A stretch of DNA of 64,000 nt from Hyphomicrobiaceae bacterium (GCA_020638095.1 JACKJF010000003.1:124001-188000); one strand, 5' to 3'; counted from the stretch's first letter, positions 44,712 through 54,273 are shown. Numbers and translations are program-made. Notes: a model not told the origin generated them from the letters alone.

Positions 44712-45993
44712 GCTCGACCGTCAGCTTGAGAAAATGCGTGGCGCAGGAAATGCACGGATCGTAGTTGCGGATCGTCTGCTCGCAGCGCCACCGCAGGTCT
44801 TCGTCCTGCATGTTCATGTTGGCCGCGACGACGCGCGTCAGATCGACCTCGATCTGCGGCTGGTTCTGCGACGTCGGCGGTACAATCTGCGCGTGCCGGA
44901 TCAACCCCTCCCCGTCGAGCTGGTAGGAATGATAGCAGATGCCGCGCGGCGCTTCGGTGCAGCCATGCCCGACCCCTGCCCGCGGTGGCGCAGCAATGAA
45001 GGACGGCGAAGGCGGTTGGTACGCCCGGATGATCCGCGCCGCTTCCTCAAACGCATACTGCACCTCGACCATGCGCACGAGGATCGACTGGAACGGATTT
45101 CTCACCGTCCGGCCGAGCCCGCACATGTCGGCCGTCTCCTTGGCGCCGTCGGAAAGCTGCTCGTAATTGTTGCTGTAGCGTGCCAGCGGCCCGACCAGAT
45201 AGGCTGAGCCGTCGCGCATCCGTCCATGCAGCGCATTCGAGCGCGCCACATGTTCCTCATAGAAATGGTCGTTGAACTCGCTCGCCGCGATGTCGAGCCC
45301 GCGATTGGAGACGATCCGACCGCCATCGATCGCATAATGGTCCGGATGCCTGAGCGAGACAAACTGATAGTCGTGGGAATCGTCGGGGAACGGGAATTTC
45401 GAAAACGCGACGGCAACTTCGCGCGCCGCCCCGACCGCCCAATCGAGCTCCGGCAGCAGCGCTTCGAGCTCCTTCTTCTTCGGCGCCGAATAAAAGCCGC
45501 CGATGCGCGTATTGACCGGATGCACGGAGCGGCCGCCGACTGCTTCCATCAGCGAATTGCCGGCCTTCTTGAGCCTCAGAGCATTGCGCACCAGTTCCGG
45601 ATGCACTTCAGCGATCTTGATCGCATCGTGAAGCCCGAGAAAATCGGGTGCATGCAACATGGCCGCGTGCAGCACATGGCTCTGGATCCATTCGCCGCAA
45701 TAGATGAGCCGCCGCAGCGCCGAGATTTCCGGCGTTACCGAAATGCCGAGCGCATCCTCGACCGCATGGCTGGCGCTCATCACATAGGCGATGGGGCAGA
45801 TACCGCAGATGCGCGAGGTGATGTCGGGTGCTTCCTTGGCGTCGCGGCCAACCATGAAGGCCTCGAAAAAGCGCGGCGGCTCGAAAATCCGGAACTCGAC
45901 CTTCTCGATCGTGTCGCCTTTAAGCTTGACGTAAAGCGCGCCCTCGCCCTCGACCCGGGCCAGTGCGTCGACCTGAAGAACCCGCTCATTCAT
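44704..45993 (-). CDS. hyhL: [NiFe]-hydrogenase large subunit, group 3b type
   Basis: The catalytic subunit, 429 residues, which binds the NiFe(CN)2CO site. Motifs are L1 [10 protein letters not shown] and L2 DPCISCATH near the C-terminus. With the partner subunits here it forms a cytosolic, NADP(H)-linked hydrogenase, related to archaeal sulfhydrogenases. I start at the ATG in front of [17 protein letters not shown]. It overlaps hyhS by 8 bp. Accessory hyp genes are not in the window. Confidence 0.95.
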   Translation of the reverse strand: MNERVLQVDALARVEGEGALYVKLKGDTIEKVEFRIFEPPRFFEAFMVGRDAKEAPDITSRICGICPIAYVMSASHAVEDALGISVTPEISALRRLIYCGEWIQSHVLHAAMLHAPDFLGLHDAIKIAEVHPELVRNALRLKKAGNSLMEAVGGRSVHPVNTRIGGFYSAPKKKELEALLPELDWAVGAAREVAVAFSKFPFPDDSHDYQFVSLRHPDHYAIDGGRIVSNRGLDIAASEFNDHFYEEHVARSNALHGRMRDGSAYLVGPLARYSNNYEQLSDGAKETADMCGLGRTVRNPFQSILVRMVEVQYAFEEAARIIRAYQPPSPSFIAAPPRAGVGHGCTEAPRGICYHSYQLDGEGLIRHAQIVPPTSQNQPQIEVDLTRVVAANMNMQDEDLRWRCEQTIRNYDPCISCATHFLKLTVERD

Positions 45994-46753
45994 GTGAACT
46001 GCTCTCCTCAGCAAAATCCGGTGCGCCGGCATTGAAGCTGCGATAGAAATCGCGCACCTGACGGCCGATCATGCCGTGTTCCTTGAGTTTCATCGAAAGC
46101 GCCGCCGGATTGGGGTTTTCCTTCGGCCCGAAACACCCGTAGCAGCCGCGCCCATGCGACGGGCAGAGATTGCCGCAGCCCGCCTGCGTCACCGGCCCGA
46201 GACAGGGCTCGCCCTTCGATACCATGACGCAAACGGTGCCTGACAATTTGCATTCGACGCATTGCGAAACGCGCGGCACGTGCGGCTTGCGTCCGGCCAG
46301 CGTCGCCGCGATCAGTTCGATCAGCTGGTGCTTGGAGACCGGGCAGCCACGCAGTTCAAAATCGACCTTCACATGTTCGGAGATCGGCGCCGACGTGCGA
46401 AGCGTCGAGATATATTCCGGATGCGCGTAGACCTGGCTCGTGAACGCCGTCACGTCGGCAAAGTTCCTGAGCGACTGGATGCCGCCCGCCGTGGCGCAGG
46501 CCCCGATGGTGATCAGGACCTTGGAATTGGCCCGGATTGCCTTGATTCGCTCGGCGTCGTGGGCAGTCGTCACCGATCCTTCGACCAGCGACACGTCATA
46601 GGGCCCGCCCTCGATCTTGCTGGTCGCCTCGAGGAAATGGGCGATATCAATCGCTCCGGCAATGTCGAGCAGCTCGTCTTCGCAGTCGAGCAGGGTCAAC
46701 TGGCAGCCATCGCATGAAGCGAATTTCCATACGGCGAGCTTGGGCTTGGCCAT
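45986..46753 (-). CDS. hyhS: [NiFe]-hydrogenase small subunit, group 3b type
   Basis: A 255-residue iron-sulfur subunit that carries electrons from the active site. The proximal cluster motif is [11 protein letters not shown]. Further cysteines lie in [19 protein letters not shown] and [14 protein letters not shown] followed by CYGCFG, giving up to three clusters. No Tat signal is present, so the enzyme is cytosolic. The ATG follows hyhG after 2 bp. Confidence 0.95.
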   Translation of the reverse strand: MAKPKLAVWKFASCDGCQLTLLDCEDELLDIAGAIDIAHFLEATSKIEGGPYDVSLVEGSVTTAHDAERIKAIRANSKVLITIGACATAGGIQSLRNFADVTAFTSQVYAHPEYISTLRTSAPISEHVKVDFELRGCPVSKHQLIELIAATLAGRKPHVPRVSQCVECKLSGTVCVMVSKGEPCLGPVTQAGCGNLCPSHGRGCYGCFGPKENPNPAALSMKLKEHGMIGRQVRDFYRSFNAGAPDFAEESSSHE

Positions 46754-46755
46754 CC

Positions 46756-47598
46756 TCAGATCTCCCGCTTGACGATGAGGCGCGAAACCTTGTCGTGCCG
46801 GAACACCGGCCCGTCGCGGCAGATGAAGTCGGGGCCGAACTGGCAGTGCCCGCAAAAACCGATGGCGCACTTCATGTTGCGCTCCATCGAAACCCAGATC
46901 CGGTCTTCGGTCACGCCGAGTGCCTTAAGACTCGAAACGGTGAACCGCATCATGATTTCAGGGCCGCAGACGAACGCCGACACTTCCGCGCCATCGACAC
47001 CAGCCAGGGCCCGGTCGAGACTGGTTGTCACCACCCCGACCTGGCCACTCCAGCCCGGCGCCGCATGATCGACCGTGACCTGCACATTGGTATCGAACCG
47101 CGCCTTCCAGGCTTGCAGCTCATAGGGGTAGAGCAGATCCTGCGGCGAACGGGCACCGTAGACCAGCGTCATGCCGGCATAGTCCTGCCGGTTGTTGAGC
47201 ACGTGATAGATGGCCGGCCTCAGGGGCGCGAGCCCGAGTCCACCGGCAACGAAGACCACATGCCTGCCCTTTTCCTCGACCACCGGCCAGGCCGTGCCGA
47301 ACGGACCCCGCACGCCGATCACGTCACCGTCGGCCACGGAATTGAGCGCCTTCGAAACCGCCCCCACCGAACGGGTCGTGTGAACGATCTTGCTCTCGTC
47401 GGCCGCGTCGCCCGAAATCGAGATCGCCACCTCGCCGACCCCGAACGCGTAAAGCATGTTGAACTGACCGGGCTGGAATGAAACCGTGCTGCCATCGACC
47501 GGCTGCAGTTCCATTGTGCGCACGTCGGAAAGTTCCGACCAGGTGCGAAGCACCCGGTAGCGACGCGGCAGCATCGGATCGTTGGCCAGCGCCTCCAT
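46756..47598 (-). CDS. hyhG: Hydrogenase diaphorase subunit (ferredoxin-NADP reductase-like)
   Basis: A 280-residue flavoprotein that exchanges electrons with NADP(H). It has FAD-binding and NAD(P)-binding domains ([14 protein letters not shown]) and a C-terminal 2Fe-2S site of the form [17 protein letters not shown]. The frame upstream is open but without family similarity, so I start at [13 protein letters not shown]. It lies 4 bp after the cyclic-nucleotide domain gene. Confidence 0.94.
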   Translation of the reverse strand: MEALANDPMLPRRYRVLRTWSELSDVRTMELQPVDGSTVSFQPGQFNMLYAFGVGEVAISISGDAADESKIVHTTRSVGAVSKALNSVADGDVIGVRGPFGTAWPVVEEKGRHVVFVAGGLGLAPLRPAIYHVLNNRQDYAGMTLVYGARSPQDLLYPYELQAWKARFDTNVQVTVDHAAPGWSGQVGVVTTSLDRALAGVDGAEVSAFVCGPEIMMRFTVSSLKALGVTEDRIWVSMERNMKCAIGFCGHCQFGPDFICRDGPVFRHDKVSRLIVKREI

Positions 47599-47602
47599 GT
47601 TC

Positions 47603-48073
47603 CTACGCCCTCGCGAGCCCATAAACGTCGAGCAACTGCATGCGCATCGTGCGCATGCGTGCCGCCATGTGCGGCATCCAGTGCTGGAACATCTGGTAGC
47701 CAAGCACCGGGTTGGTTTCGCACTTGCCGCGCAGGCATGTCGCATCGAGACTGACGGCCCGGACTTCCGAGATCGCCCGCGCATCCGACATGTGCTGATA
47801 GGGCGCGACAAGCCAGGCCCAGCCGAAGAGATCCCCCGCGTGAAGCGTCTCGGTAATGAGCGGCGCCCGGCCCGGCGCCGAGACCTCGATCGCCACGTCA
47901 CCCTCGCGGAGAATATAGAATTTGTCGGCAACCTCGCCTTCCGAATAGATCATCTGGCCGGGCCGGTAATGCTCGTTGCGGGCGCAGCCGCTGAGGAGGT
48001 CAAGCGTGTCCTTGTCGAAATCGCGAAAGACCGGGTGATCGACCAGAAGGTCTTCCATGCCATGGGTTTTCAT
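47603..48073 (-). CDS. Cyclic nucleotide-binding domain protein in the hydrogenase operon
   Basis: A 156-residue protein formed almost entirely by a Crp/cNMP-like domain (about residues 14-130: [22 protein letters not shown] is the core, with the phosphate-binding cassette weakly conserved, lacking the RSA motif). It has no DNA-binding domain. It is embedded between the two electron-transfer subunit genes with 3-4 bp gaps, so it is probably a sensor or regulatory subunit of the hydrogenase. Whether it binds a nucleotide is unclear. Confidence 0.87.
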   Translation of the reverse strand: MKTHGMEDLLVDHPVFRDFDKDTLDLLSGCARNEHYRPGQMIYSEGEVADKFYILREGDVAIEVSAPGRAPLITETLHAGDLFGWAWLVAPYQHMSDARAISEVRAVSLDATCLRGKCETNPVLGYQMFQHWMPHMAARMRTMRMQLLDVYGLARA

Positions 48074-48076
48074 CGT

Positions 48077-49195
48077 TCATTCTCCCGTCACATCGAGGGG
48101 CGCAGCGATGGCCGCCGCCTCCTCGGTAATGTCGATGCCGACCGGGCACCAGGCGATGCAGCGCCCGCACCCGACGCAGCCGGAACTGCCGAACTGGTCG
48201 TGCCAGCTCGAAAGCTTGTGGGTCATCCATTGCCGGTAGCGCGACTTGGTTGATGGCCGGACGGCCCCACCGTGAATGTAGCTGAAATCGAGGCTGAAAC
48301 AGCTGTCCCACGTCCGCCAGCGCTCCGCATGATCGCCGGAAAGGTCGGTGACGTCCTCGACGTCCGAGCAGAAACAGGTCGGGCAGGCGAGCGTGCAGTT
48401 GGCGCAGGAAAGACACCGGTCCGCCACCTCGTCCCAACGCGGATGATCGAGATGTTCGCGCAGGACTTCCGCGACATTGCCCACCATCCTGCGGGTCTGC
48501 ATCGCGGCGGCGTTCCGGGTCACGTCCAGAGCCGCTTCCCAGTCTCCATCCAAGGCCCCGGCAAGATCAAGACCGCCCAGAATTGAGGCTCCCGCTTCAC
48601 TGCCGCATTCGACGAGAAACCCGCCTTCGTCGAGCTCCGTCAGGGCAATATCGAACCCGGATTGCGCCCGCGGGCCGGTATTCATCGAGGCGCAGAAGCA
48701 GGTTTCCGCCGAGCGGGCGCACTGCACCGCAACAATCAGGGAATTGGCCCGCCGCCGGCCGTAGCCGCTGTCGGCGAACTGGCCATTGTCGAAGACCTTG
48801 TCCTGAATCTCCATCGCCGCGATCTCGCAGGCGCGCATGCCGAAAAAGGCAGTCTTCGGATAGTCATCCCCGGCGGGCGAAATATCGAACCCGTCCGGCG
48901 TCCGCGTCGCGGACCAGAGTTTCTGGTGGGCCGGAAAAAGGTACTTCTTGATGCTTTGCGGGCCGACCACATAGTCGAACCAGCGATCGGGATCGCCATC
49001 TTTCAGGCGGTAGTGGCCGCCCGACTGCTCGTCGGTCAGGCCGCGCGGCAATGCGCCGGCCGCCTCGATTTCGTCGTAGACGATCGCCCCGTCGCCAGCC
49101 TGGGGGCCGATAACCCGGTATCCGGCCAACAAAAGGGCTCCGACCAGGGGCTCGGGGCTTTCGATCAGATAGCGTTCGCCCACCGCCGCTGGCAT
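48077..49195 (-). CDS. hyhB: Hydrogenase iron-sulfur subunit (sulfhydrogenase beta type)
   Basis: A 372-residue ferredoxin-like subunit that relays electrons between the diaphorase and the hydrogenase. It has two 4Fe-4S motifs near the C-terminus, [16 protein letters not shown] and [14 protein letters not shown]. An N-terminal region with [13 protein letters not shown] is typical of this subunit. It is the first gene of the six-gene operon; about 200 bp upstream, shared with the divergent cassette, should hold the promoter. Confidence 0.93.
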   Translation of the reverse strand: MPAAVGERYLIESPEPLVGALLLAGYRVIGPQAGDGAIVYDEIEAAGALPRGLTDEQSGGHYRLKDGDPDRWFDYVVGPQSIKKYLFPAHQKLWSATRTPDGFDISPAGDDYPKTAFFGMRACEIAAMEIQDKVFDNGQFADSGYGRRRANSLIVAVQCARSAETCFCASMNTGPRAQSGFDIALTELDEGGFLVECGSEAGASILGGLDLAGALDGDWEAALDVTRNAAAMQTRRMVGNVAEVLREHLDHPRWDEVADRCLSCANCTLACPTCFCSDVEDVTDLSGDHAERWRTWDSCFSLDFSYIHGGAVRPSTKSRYRQWMTHKLSSWHDQFGSSGCVGCGRCIAWCPVGIDITEEAAAIAAPLDVTGE

Positions 49196-49394
49196 AGATT
49201 GCGCACCTTTCAGAACTTTGGCGACTTCGCGCCCATTGCCACTTCACACCGGCTTGGTGAAAGCTTCAAGACCAAAAGGGAAATTCTTTTCCAAAGAGGC
49301 AGTTGCCAAATGCTGGACTGAGATTTGGTTGAGCGCAGACTTGCATTCCGAACGGTCAGGTTCTAGTGCTGCCCCAAATTGACGGGGAACAGCT

Positions 49395-50036
49395 GTGCTG
49401 GCAGAGGGTCAGAAACTCGGAACATTCCTGCGCGGAACGCGGGACTACGTTCAGGGCACGCAATTGCTGGCGCGCACGGCTGCACTTGTCCTCGACCAGA
49501 CAGCGCGGCTTGAACAGGCCGCCTTCTCCCACATCACCGATCACGACGCCCTCGCGTTCCTGGTGGGCACCGAGCCCGAGGGCGTCGAAATTCTTGGCCG
49601 CTGCCGGTTTGCCGGCAACAAAGGGCCAATGGACTTCGTCTGGGCTTCGGCGCCAGATCCGGCCCCGCAACTGGACGCGGACATGGGCATCGACTTTTCC
49701 GTTTCCGGCCGTCTCGAATCCGGGGACGCCGAGGCCAGTTTCGGGCGCATCGCGGCACTCGAAGAGATGCTCAATGTCCTGGTGCAGGGTCTCAAGACCC
49801 ACCATTCGGCACTGTTCCCGGGCGCAAAAGACATCTGGTTTACCGGGCTGCGCAAAGCCAATTTTCCGGCCACCTGGCCCGAAGCCTGGCCCGGAGGCAC
49901 CATCGGTTTCGCCGACTTCCGCGCTCAGGAACGCGACGGCCGCATCCAAACAATGTGCCGAGCGGACCTCACAAGTCAGGCGGGCGAAACACTGTCCGCC
50001 TATGTCACCTTCGCCGCCAAGCGGGAGACAGATTGA
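49395..50036 (+). CDS. Unknown protein opening the acyl-carrier cassette
   Basis: A 213-residue soluble protein. I do not recognise the family. The C-terminal pattern (ADLTSQAGETLSAYVTFA) looks like the closing strands of a hot-dog fold, which would suit a dehydratase or thioesterase acting on acyl-ACP, but this is weak. The start is GTG with GGGGA six bases upstream. Its stop is directly followed by the ATG of the KAS III gene, so the two are translationally coupled. Confidence 0.7.
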   Translation: MLAEGQKLGTFLRGTRDYVQGTQLLARTAALVLDQTARLEQAAFSHITDHDALAFLVGTEPEGVEILGRCRFAGNKGPMDFVWASAPDPAPQLDADMGIDFSVSGRLESGDAEASFGRIAALEEMLNVLVQGLKTHHSALFPGAKDIWFTGLRKANFPATWPEAWPGGTIGFADFRAQERDGRIQTMCRADLTSQAGETLSAYVTFAAKRETD

Positions 50037-51041
50037 ATGTCCATTGAGAAAATCGGATTTGCCTTGCCTTCGATCCGGCAGACTGCCGCCGATATCGCGG
50101 CGGCGACGGGCGCGGAGGAGTCCTTCGTTGCAGAAAAAGTGGGGCTCAGAACCCGCTACATACTGGGCCCGGATGAAACCGGCATAGGCCTTTCCATCCG
50201 CGCTTGTGAAGAGCTCTTCAAGAAAGCGCCGGAACTGAGGGAGAAGGTCGATCTTCTCGTTTGCGTCACCCAGAACCCGGACCGCAAGCTGCCGCAGAAC
50301 TCCGCAGGAATTGCCGCCGGGCTCGGCCTGCCGAGCACGATTGCATCCTTCGACATCAGTCTTGGCTGTTCGGGCTACGTTTACACGCTCAACATTGTCG
50401 AAGGATTTCTGGCCGCGACCGGCATGACCAACGCCGTGCTCGTGACTGTCGATCCCTATTCCCGCATCATGGCAGCCGAAGATCGCGATACCAATGCCGT
50501 TTTCGGCGACGCCGCAACGGCAACCTGGATAGCGTCCGGCAACGGCCGCAGCACGGTTCTGGCCCGCGACTTCGGCACCGATGGCGCCGGCGGCGACGCG
50601 ATCGAAGTACCGGCCGGCGGCGTTCTGCGCCCACATGTCAACCTGACGATGCAATCAGAGGAAGTGGCTACGTGGACACGTGACGAAGAACGCCTGCACA
50701 TGCGCGGGCGCGCCGTGTTCAATTTCGTGATGGAACGCGTGCCGCCGAGCATAGATGCCTGCCTCGGCGCGGCCGGGCTTGAAATCGGTGACATCGACTG
50801 GTTTGCTCTGCACCAGGGATCGCTCTACATGCTCGACGCCCTTGCCAAGCGCGCCCGTCTGCCCGGCGAAAAAGTGCTCAAGAACATGCAGCTTTACGGC
50901 AACACTGTTTCATCGACCATCCCGCTGCTGCTTGCGGATCTCGATGAGCAGGGTAAGCTTGACGACACTAAGGTTTTGATGTCCGGTTTCGGTGTGGGCC
51001 TGTCGTGGGCGAGCATGATTTTGAATTTCCGGCCTAAGTAA
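50037..51041 (+). CDS. Ketoacyl-ACP synthase III (FabH-like)
   Basis: A 334-residue condensing enzyme of the KAS III type. The catalytic triad is visible: Cys111 in GCSGYVY, His259 in ALHQGS, and Asn289 in YGNTVSST. It would condense an acyl-CoA with an acyl-ACP, starting or extending a short acyl chain; a role in acyl transfer is also possible because some FabH-like enzymes form esters. It is followed 15 bp later by an ACP gene. It is unlikely to be the housekeeping FabH because it lies in this accessory cassette. Confidence 0.9.
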   Translation: MSIEKIGFALPSIRQTAADIAAATGAEESFVAEKVGLRTRYILGPDETGIGLSIRACEELFKKAPELREKVDLLVCVTQNPDRKLPQNSAGIAAGLGLPSTIASFDISLGCSGYVYTLNIVEGFLAATGMTNAVLVTVDPYSRIMAAEDRDTNAVFGDAATATWIASGNGRSTVLARDFGTDGAGGDAIEVPAGGVLRPHVNLTMQSEEVATWTRDEERLHMRGRAVFNFVMERVPPSIDACLGAAGLEIGDIDWFALHQGSLYMLDALAKRARLPGEKVLKNMQLYGNTVSSTIPLLLADLDEQGKLDDTKVLMSGFGVGLSWASMILNFRPK

Positions 51042-51056
51042 CATGAAGGTACGATA

Positions 51057-51296
51057 GTGACTGAGAACGAAGCATTTGAACTGATCAAGAAGGCGCTCGA
51101 CGAAACCGCCGCCGGTCTGTCCGCCAAGGTGACGATGGACTCTCACCTGACCAAGGACGAAATCGTCGATTCCCTCGACTCGATGAACTTTCTTTTTGAG
51201 CTCGAGCAATTGCTCGGGCACAAGATTGAAGCGATTGACGAGACCTTTGACGACTTCCGCGTAAAGCGCCTGATCGAATTGATTTCGAGCCATTAA
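51057..51296 (+). CDS. Acyl carrier protein
   Basis: A 79-residue acidic ACP. The phosphopantetheine attachment site is Ser39 in DSLDSMNF. The start is GTG, with AAGGTACGATA upstream. It would carry the acyl group made by the neighbouring KAS III. It is 15 bp after the KAS III gene and 2 bp before the DltD-like gene. Confidence 0.93.
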   Translation: MTENEAFELIKKALDETAAGLSAKVTMDSHLTKDEIVDSLDSMNFLFELEQLLGHKIEAIDETFDDFRVKRLIELISSH

Positions 51297-51298
51297 CA

Positions 51299-52300
51299 AT
51301 GAACAATTGGCTGTCGATGCGGCTGGTTACGCCGGTCGCAGTCGTATTGGCATGCGTCGCATTCCTTATTTGGATCGATCAGCCAACCTTTCGTTATGCG
51401 CTCGCGGGAAACTCGCGAGTTTGTTCGGTTCGGCAGCTCGAAAACCTCCCCCAATCGGTGGACTTCATCGCCGTCGGAAGCTCGCGCGTCCGTCGCGGGT
51501 TGGATGTTGAAAGGCTGATGAATGAGTCCGAGGGCCTGTTTGCCAATGCCTACAATCTTGGGCGGCCAGGAAAGTCGACACTTCGCAATCTCCGATTGGT
51601 CCGCGACGTGCTCAGTCGTCCAAACAGCATCAAGTATCTATACCTCGAAATCGACGTCGACTTTCTGTTGAGCAACAAGTCCGATGGAGGTCTAGGGACC
51701 TTCGCCACGCTTACGGTTTTGCCGCATGCGGATCTCCCCGAAGTGCTTGTTCGTGCAAACCGGAATCCCGCACTGGGCGTCCTTTTTACCGCAGGTGTCG
51801 AGTATCGAAAGATCCGAGATTCCTTGGTTGCGCTGCTGACCGGGCTGGTTTGGGAAACCTACACGGATTCTGACCATGTCGCTCCGCGTGTATGTTGGTC
51901 CGCCTCCTTTGATCGCGTGGCGACCAAAAAGATCGAAGCCATCCGCAAAGGTTTCGAGAACCGATACGGTGACCTGGAAACAGCAACCAATACGCGCACT
52001 GTCACAAACAGCTTTGCCGCGCGTCAGCAGCTTCGAATGATCAACGAAATCAGGCAGATCGCCAAAGATCGCGGGATCGTTCTGCTGATGTCACGCACCG
52101 GGGCGGCCTATGAGCCCCCACTTTCTGAGGAATCCGTCGCCTCCATTAAAAAGGTGCTGCCCGAATTCGTTTACCCTCCTGAAGAACTTGTTCGCCAAAC
52201 CTGGACCTACTTCGCCGATGCGCACCACTATGATGAGCAGGCCCGGAACCTGTTCACGGACTGGTTGATGGATCAGTTCATATCGGTGGAGGGGCGCTGA
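51299..52300 (+). CDS. DltD/AlgJ-like SGNH-type membrane protein
   Basis: A 333-residue protein with one N-terminal transmembrane helix (about 8-27) and the rest probably outside the cytoplasm. It has the N-terminal motif GSSR (Ser61/62) and a C-terminal D307-A-H309-H310, matching the Ser-Asp-His of SGNH hydrolases and DltD-like proteins. DltD partners work with MBOAT proteins to pass an acyl group to a cell-surface polymer. The stop overlaps the MBOAT start as TGATG. The gene has visibly lower GC than its surroundings. Confidence 0.82.
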   Translation: MNNWLSMRLVTPVAVVLACVAFLIWIDQPTFRYALAGNSRVCSVRQLENLPQSVDFIAVGSSRVRRGLDVERLMNESEGLFANAYNLGRPGKSTLRNLRLVRDVLSRPNSIKYLYLEIDVDFLLSNKSDGGLGTFATLTVLPHADLPEVLVRANRNPALGVLFTAGVEYRKIRDSLVALLTGLVWETYTDSDHVAPRVCWSASFDRVATKKIEAIRKGFENRYGDLETATNTRTVTNSFAARQQLRMINEIRQIAKDRGIVLLMSRTGAAYEPPLSEESVASIKKVLPEFVYPPEELVRQTWTYFADAHHYDEQARNLFTDWLMDQFISVEGR

Positions 52301-53412
52301 TGCTGCTGGGCCTCGAAGTCACACTTTTCTACATCGTTCTTTTGTCGGCAGTATTCTGGCTGATCCGACTCGTCAGCGTCAAATTTGCGTTGGTTTTTTT
52401 GATAGTCGCCAATGTGGCAACTCTGATTGTGGCTGACTACGTGATCGCAGCAGTTTTGGTCGGGCAGATCTGTCTGGTTGTTTTGTTGTTCTACCTGCGA
52501 AAATTTGTGCCTGAGAAATTCGCAGGAGCCTATCCGTGGCTTGCTTTCATTTCCCTCGTGCCCGCAAACTTAGTGCCTTACTTTATTTCTGGTTCCGATA
52601 TGTTGGCGTTTGCAAAGAGCGCAAGCGCCGTAGCGGCCCTCCCGATGGTGGGTGCTTCCTTCATCATCGTGAAGTCCTTTGTCGTTCTCAAGGAATCGAT
52701 CAAGGAAGGTAGAATTGACGCCATTCCGGCGCTCGCGGCCCTTACGTTCATTCCGTCTTACCCAGCTGGGCCCATTCACGGAATTGGCCCCTGGAAGCCA
52801 TCCAACCTCGCATCACACATTGGGTCTGCAAATGTATTTTTGGCCATTGCCCAACTGGGTTGGGGTATTGCGAGTTTGTATGTCATTTCGCCTCAACTGC
52901 GGGGATTTGCCAGCGGACTTCACGCCGGCGGCTTAGGCGACATTATTTCGATCTACGTCCGGTTCGCCGCGCTCTATTTCGATTTTTCCGGTTATTCGCT
53001 CATGGCCATCGCCCTCGCCGGCCTTTTCGGCGTCACGCTGCCGCAAAACTTCAACCGGCCCTATCTGGCAACCTCGATCCGGGAATTCTGGCGGCGCTGG
53101 CACATGACCCTGAACTGGTTCGTCGGCACTTACCTGTTCAAGCCGTTCGTGCGCGTCACCGGCTCCCCCCGGCGCGGCATCTTCCTTGCCTTCGTCTGCG
53201 TCGGCATCTGGCACGAGTTCTCGGTCGGCTATCTGCTCTGGGGCATCGGCCACGGTTTCGCGCTGAGCCTCGCCATGGATCCCCCCGCATTCTGGACAAA
53301 ATTCACGGCCAGCCTGCCACGCCCGGTGGCAACGTTCATCAATTGGGCGCTGACAATGAGCTGGGTCGCGCTTTTGTCCCACACCGCAACTGTCTGGCTC
53401 GGAGTTCGCTGA
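52300..53412 (+). CDS. MBOAT membrane-bound O-acyltransferase (DltB/AlgI-like)
   Basis: A 370-residue membrane protein with about ten helices. The core signature REFWRRWHMTLNWFVGTYL and the catalytic His305 in VGIWHE are present. It would carry an acyl group across the membrane from the ACP to the DltD-like partner or a polymer. Starts and stops couple with both neighbours by TGATG. Base composition changes sharply around 52930: the N-terminal half is AT-rich, the C-terminal catalytic half has the high GC of the host. Confidence 0.9.
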   Translation: MLLGLEVTLFYIVLLSAVFWLIRLVSVKFALVFLIVANVATLIVADYVIAAVLVGQICLVVLLFYLRKFVPEKFAGAYPWLAFISLVPANLVPYFISGSDMLAFAKSASAVAALPMVGASFIIVKSFVVLKESIKEGRIDAIPALAALTFIPSYPAGPIHGIGPWKPSNLASHIGSANVFLAIAQLGWGIASLYVISPQLRGFASGLHAGGLGDIISIYVRFAALYFDFSGYSLMAIALAGLFGVTLPQNFNRPYLATSIREFWRRWHMTLNWFVGTYLFKPFVRVTGSPRRGIFLAFVCVGIWHEFSVGYLLWGIGHGFALSLAMDPPAFWTKFTASLPRPVATFINWALTMSWVALLSHTATVWLGVR

Positions 53413-53546
53413 TGCCCTGGTTTGAAACCGCCAAAAACTGGTTCGTGCGCATCGCCACCAACTGGTATGTGCTCGGCCTGATCGGTTGGGCCATCGTCGT
53501 CGCCAACTATCCGATCGACGCCGTTCTGCCACGCTACGCCGGCTGA
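53412..53546 (+). CDS. 44-residue single-helix membrane peptide
   Basis: A short open frame whose ATG overlaps the MBOAT stop (TGATG). The sequence starts MPWFETAKNWF, has one hydrophobic helix (WYVLGLIGWAIVVA), and ends in PIDAVLPRYAG. Coupled start, matched codon use and a clear membrane segment suggest it is real. It recalls DltX, the small membrane peptide of dlt operons, in size and placement, but I see no shared sequence that proves this. Confidence 0.6.
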   Translation: MPWFETAKNWFVRIATNWYVLGLIGWAIVVANYPIDAVLPRYAG

Positions 53547-53682
53547 CGACCCGGCTCCGCGCCCGCATCCTCCTGCCCGCCTGTTCCGGTCGTCGGCCCC
53601 CGTCCGCCGCAACCCGCCGGCCCGCAAGCCTAAATTAACCATGTTCGGCAATAGTGCAGAAGCCGAACGGAAGCGGGGCGGG

Positions 53683-54273
53683 ATGATGAAAATTCTTGGA
53701 TACCTGACAGGTGCATTGGTGATTGCCGGTGCGACCCACGCTCTGGCCGATGGAATGCCGCCGGCTGACCCCTCCCATTGGCGCGGCGCCTTCGTCGAAT
53801 TCGAGGGCGGCGGCGGGCACATTGCCGACTATGACATGCGGTTTCCGCCGCCCTATCAGCGCACCAGCGGCAACAACTACGTCTATGGCGTCTCGCTCGG
53901 ATACCTGATGAATTTCAATGGCCTGGTGGCCGGGGTCTCGGCCGGCTACCGCTATCAACCAATTGAATTTGAAGGCATTGACAAAATTCTGGGTTACTCC
54001 ATCCGGGCCGACGAACTGCTTCATTCAGGGCTTCGCCTCGGCTATGCCGCCGGTCCGGTGCTGGCGACCGTCAACGCCAGCCTGCTCTACGCGACCTCCA
54101 ACATTCCCATGGAAGATTATGGCGTCGGGCTCGGCGTTTCGCTCGACTATATGATCACCAACGGGCTATATGCCGGCGTTTCCTATGATCACCAATTCTA
54201 TCGCGATTTTGCCGGCGCGCCGCTCGACATCGATGTCGATAGCGTCGTCTTCCGCCTCGGCTATCTCTTCTGA
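53683..54273 (+). CDS. Outer-membrane beta-barrel protein
   Basis: A 196-residue protein with a signal peptide (about 1-22, ending in HALA). The mature part alternates polar and aromatic residues and ends in FRLGYLF, with a terminal Phe, as in small outer-membrane barrels (opacity/porin-like). The start at the first of two tandem ATGs is close to GCGGGGCGGG; a longer frame is less likely. It lies about 137 bp after the acyltransferase cassette; any functional link is inference. Confidence 0.8.
   Translation: MMKILGYLTGALVIAGATHALADGMPPADPSHWRGAFVEFEGGGGHIADYDMRFPPPYQRTSGNNYVYGVSLGYLMNFNGLVAGVSAGYRYQPIEFEGIDKILGYSIRADELLHSGLRLGYAAGPVLATVNASLLYATSNIPMEDYGVGLGVSLDYMITNGLYAGVSYDHQFYRDFAGAPLDIDVDSVVFRLGYLF

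Noticed and set aside
44704..44760. Possible selenocysteine in the hydrogenase large subunit
   Set aside because: The L2 motif has both cysteines encoded as TGC or TGT, and no in-frame TGA occurs inside the gene.
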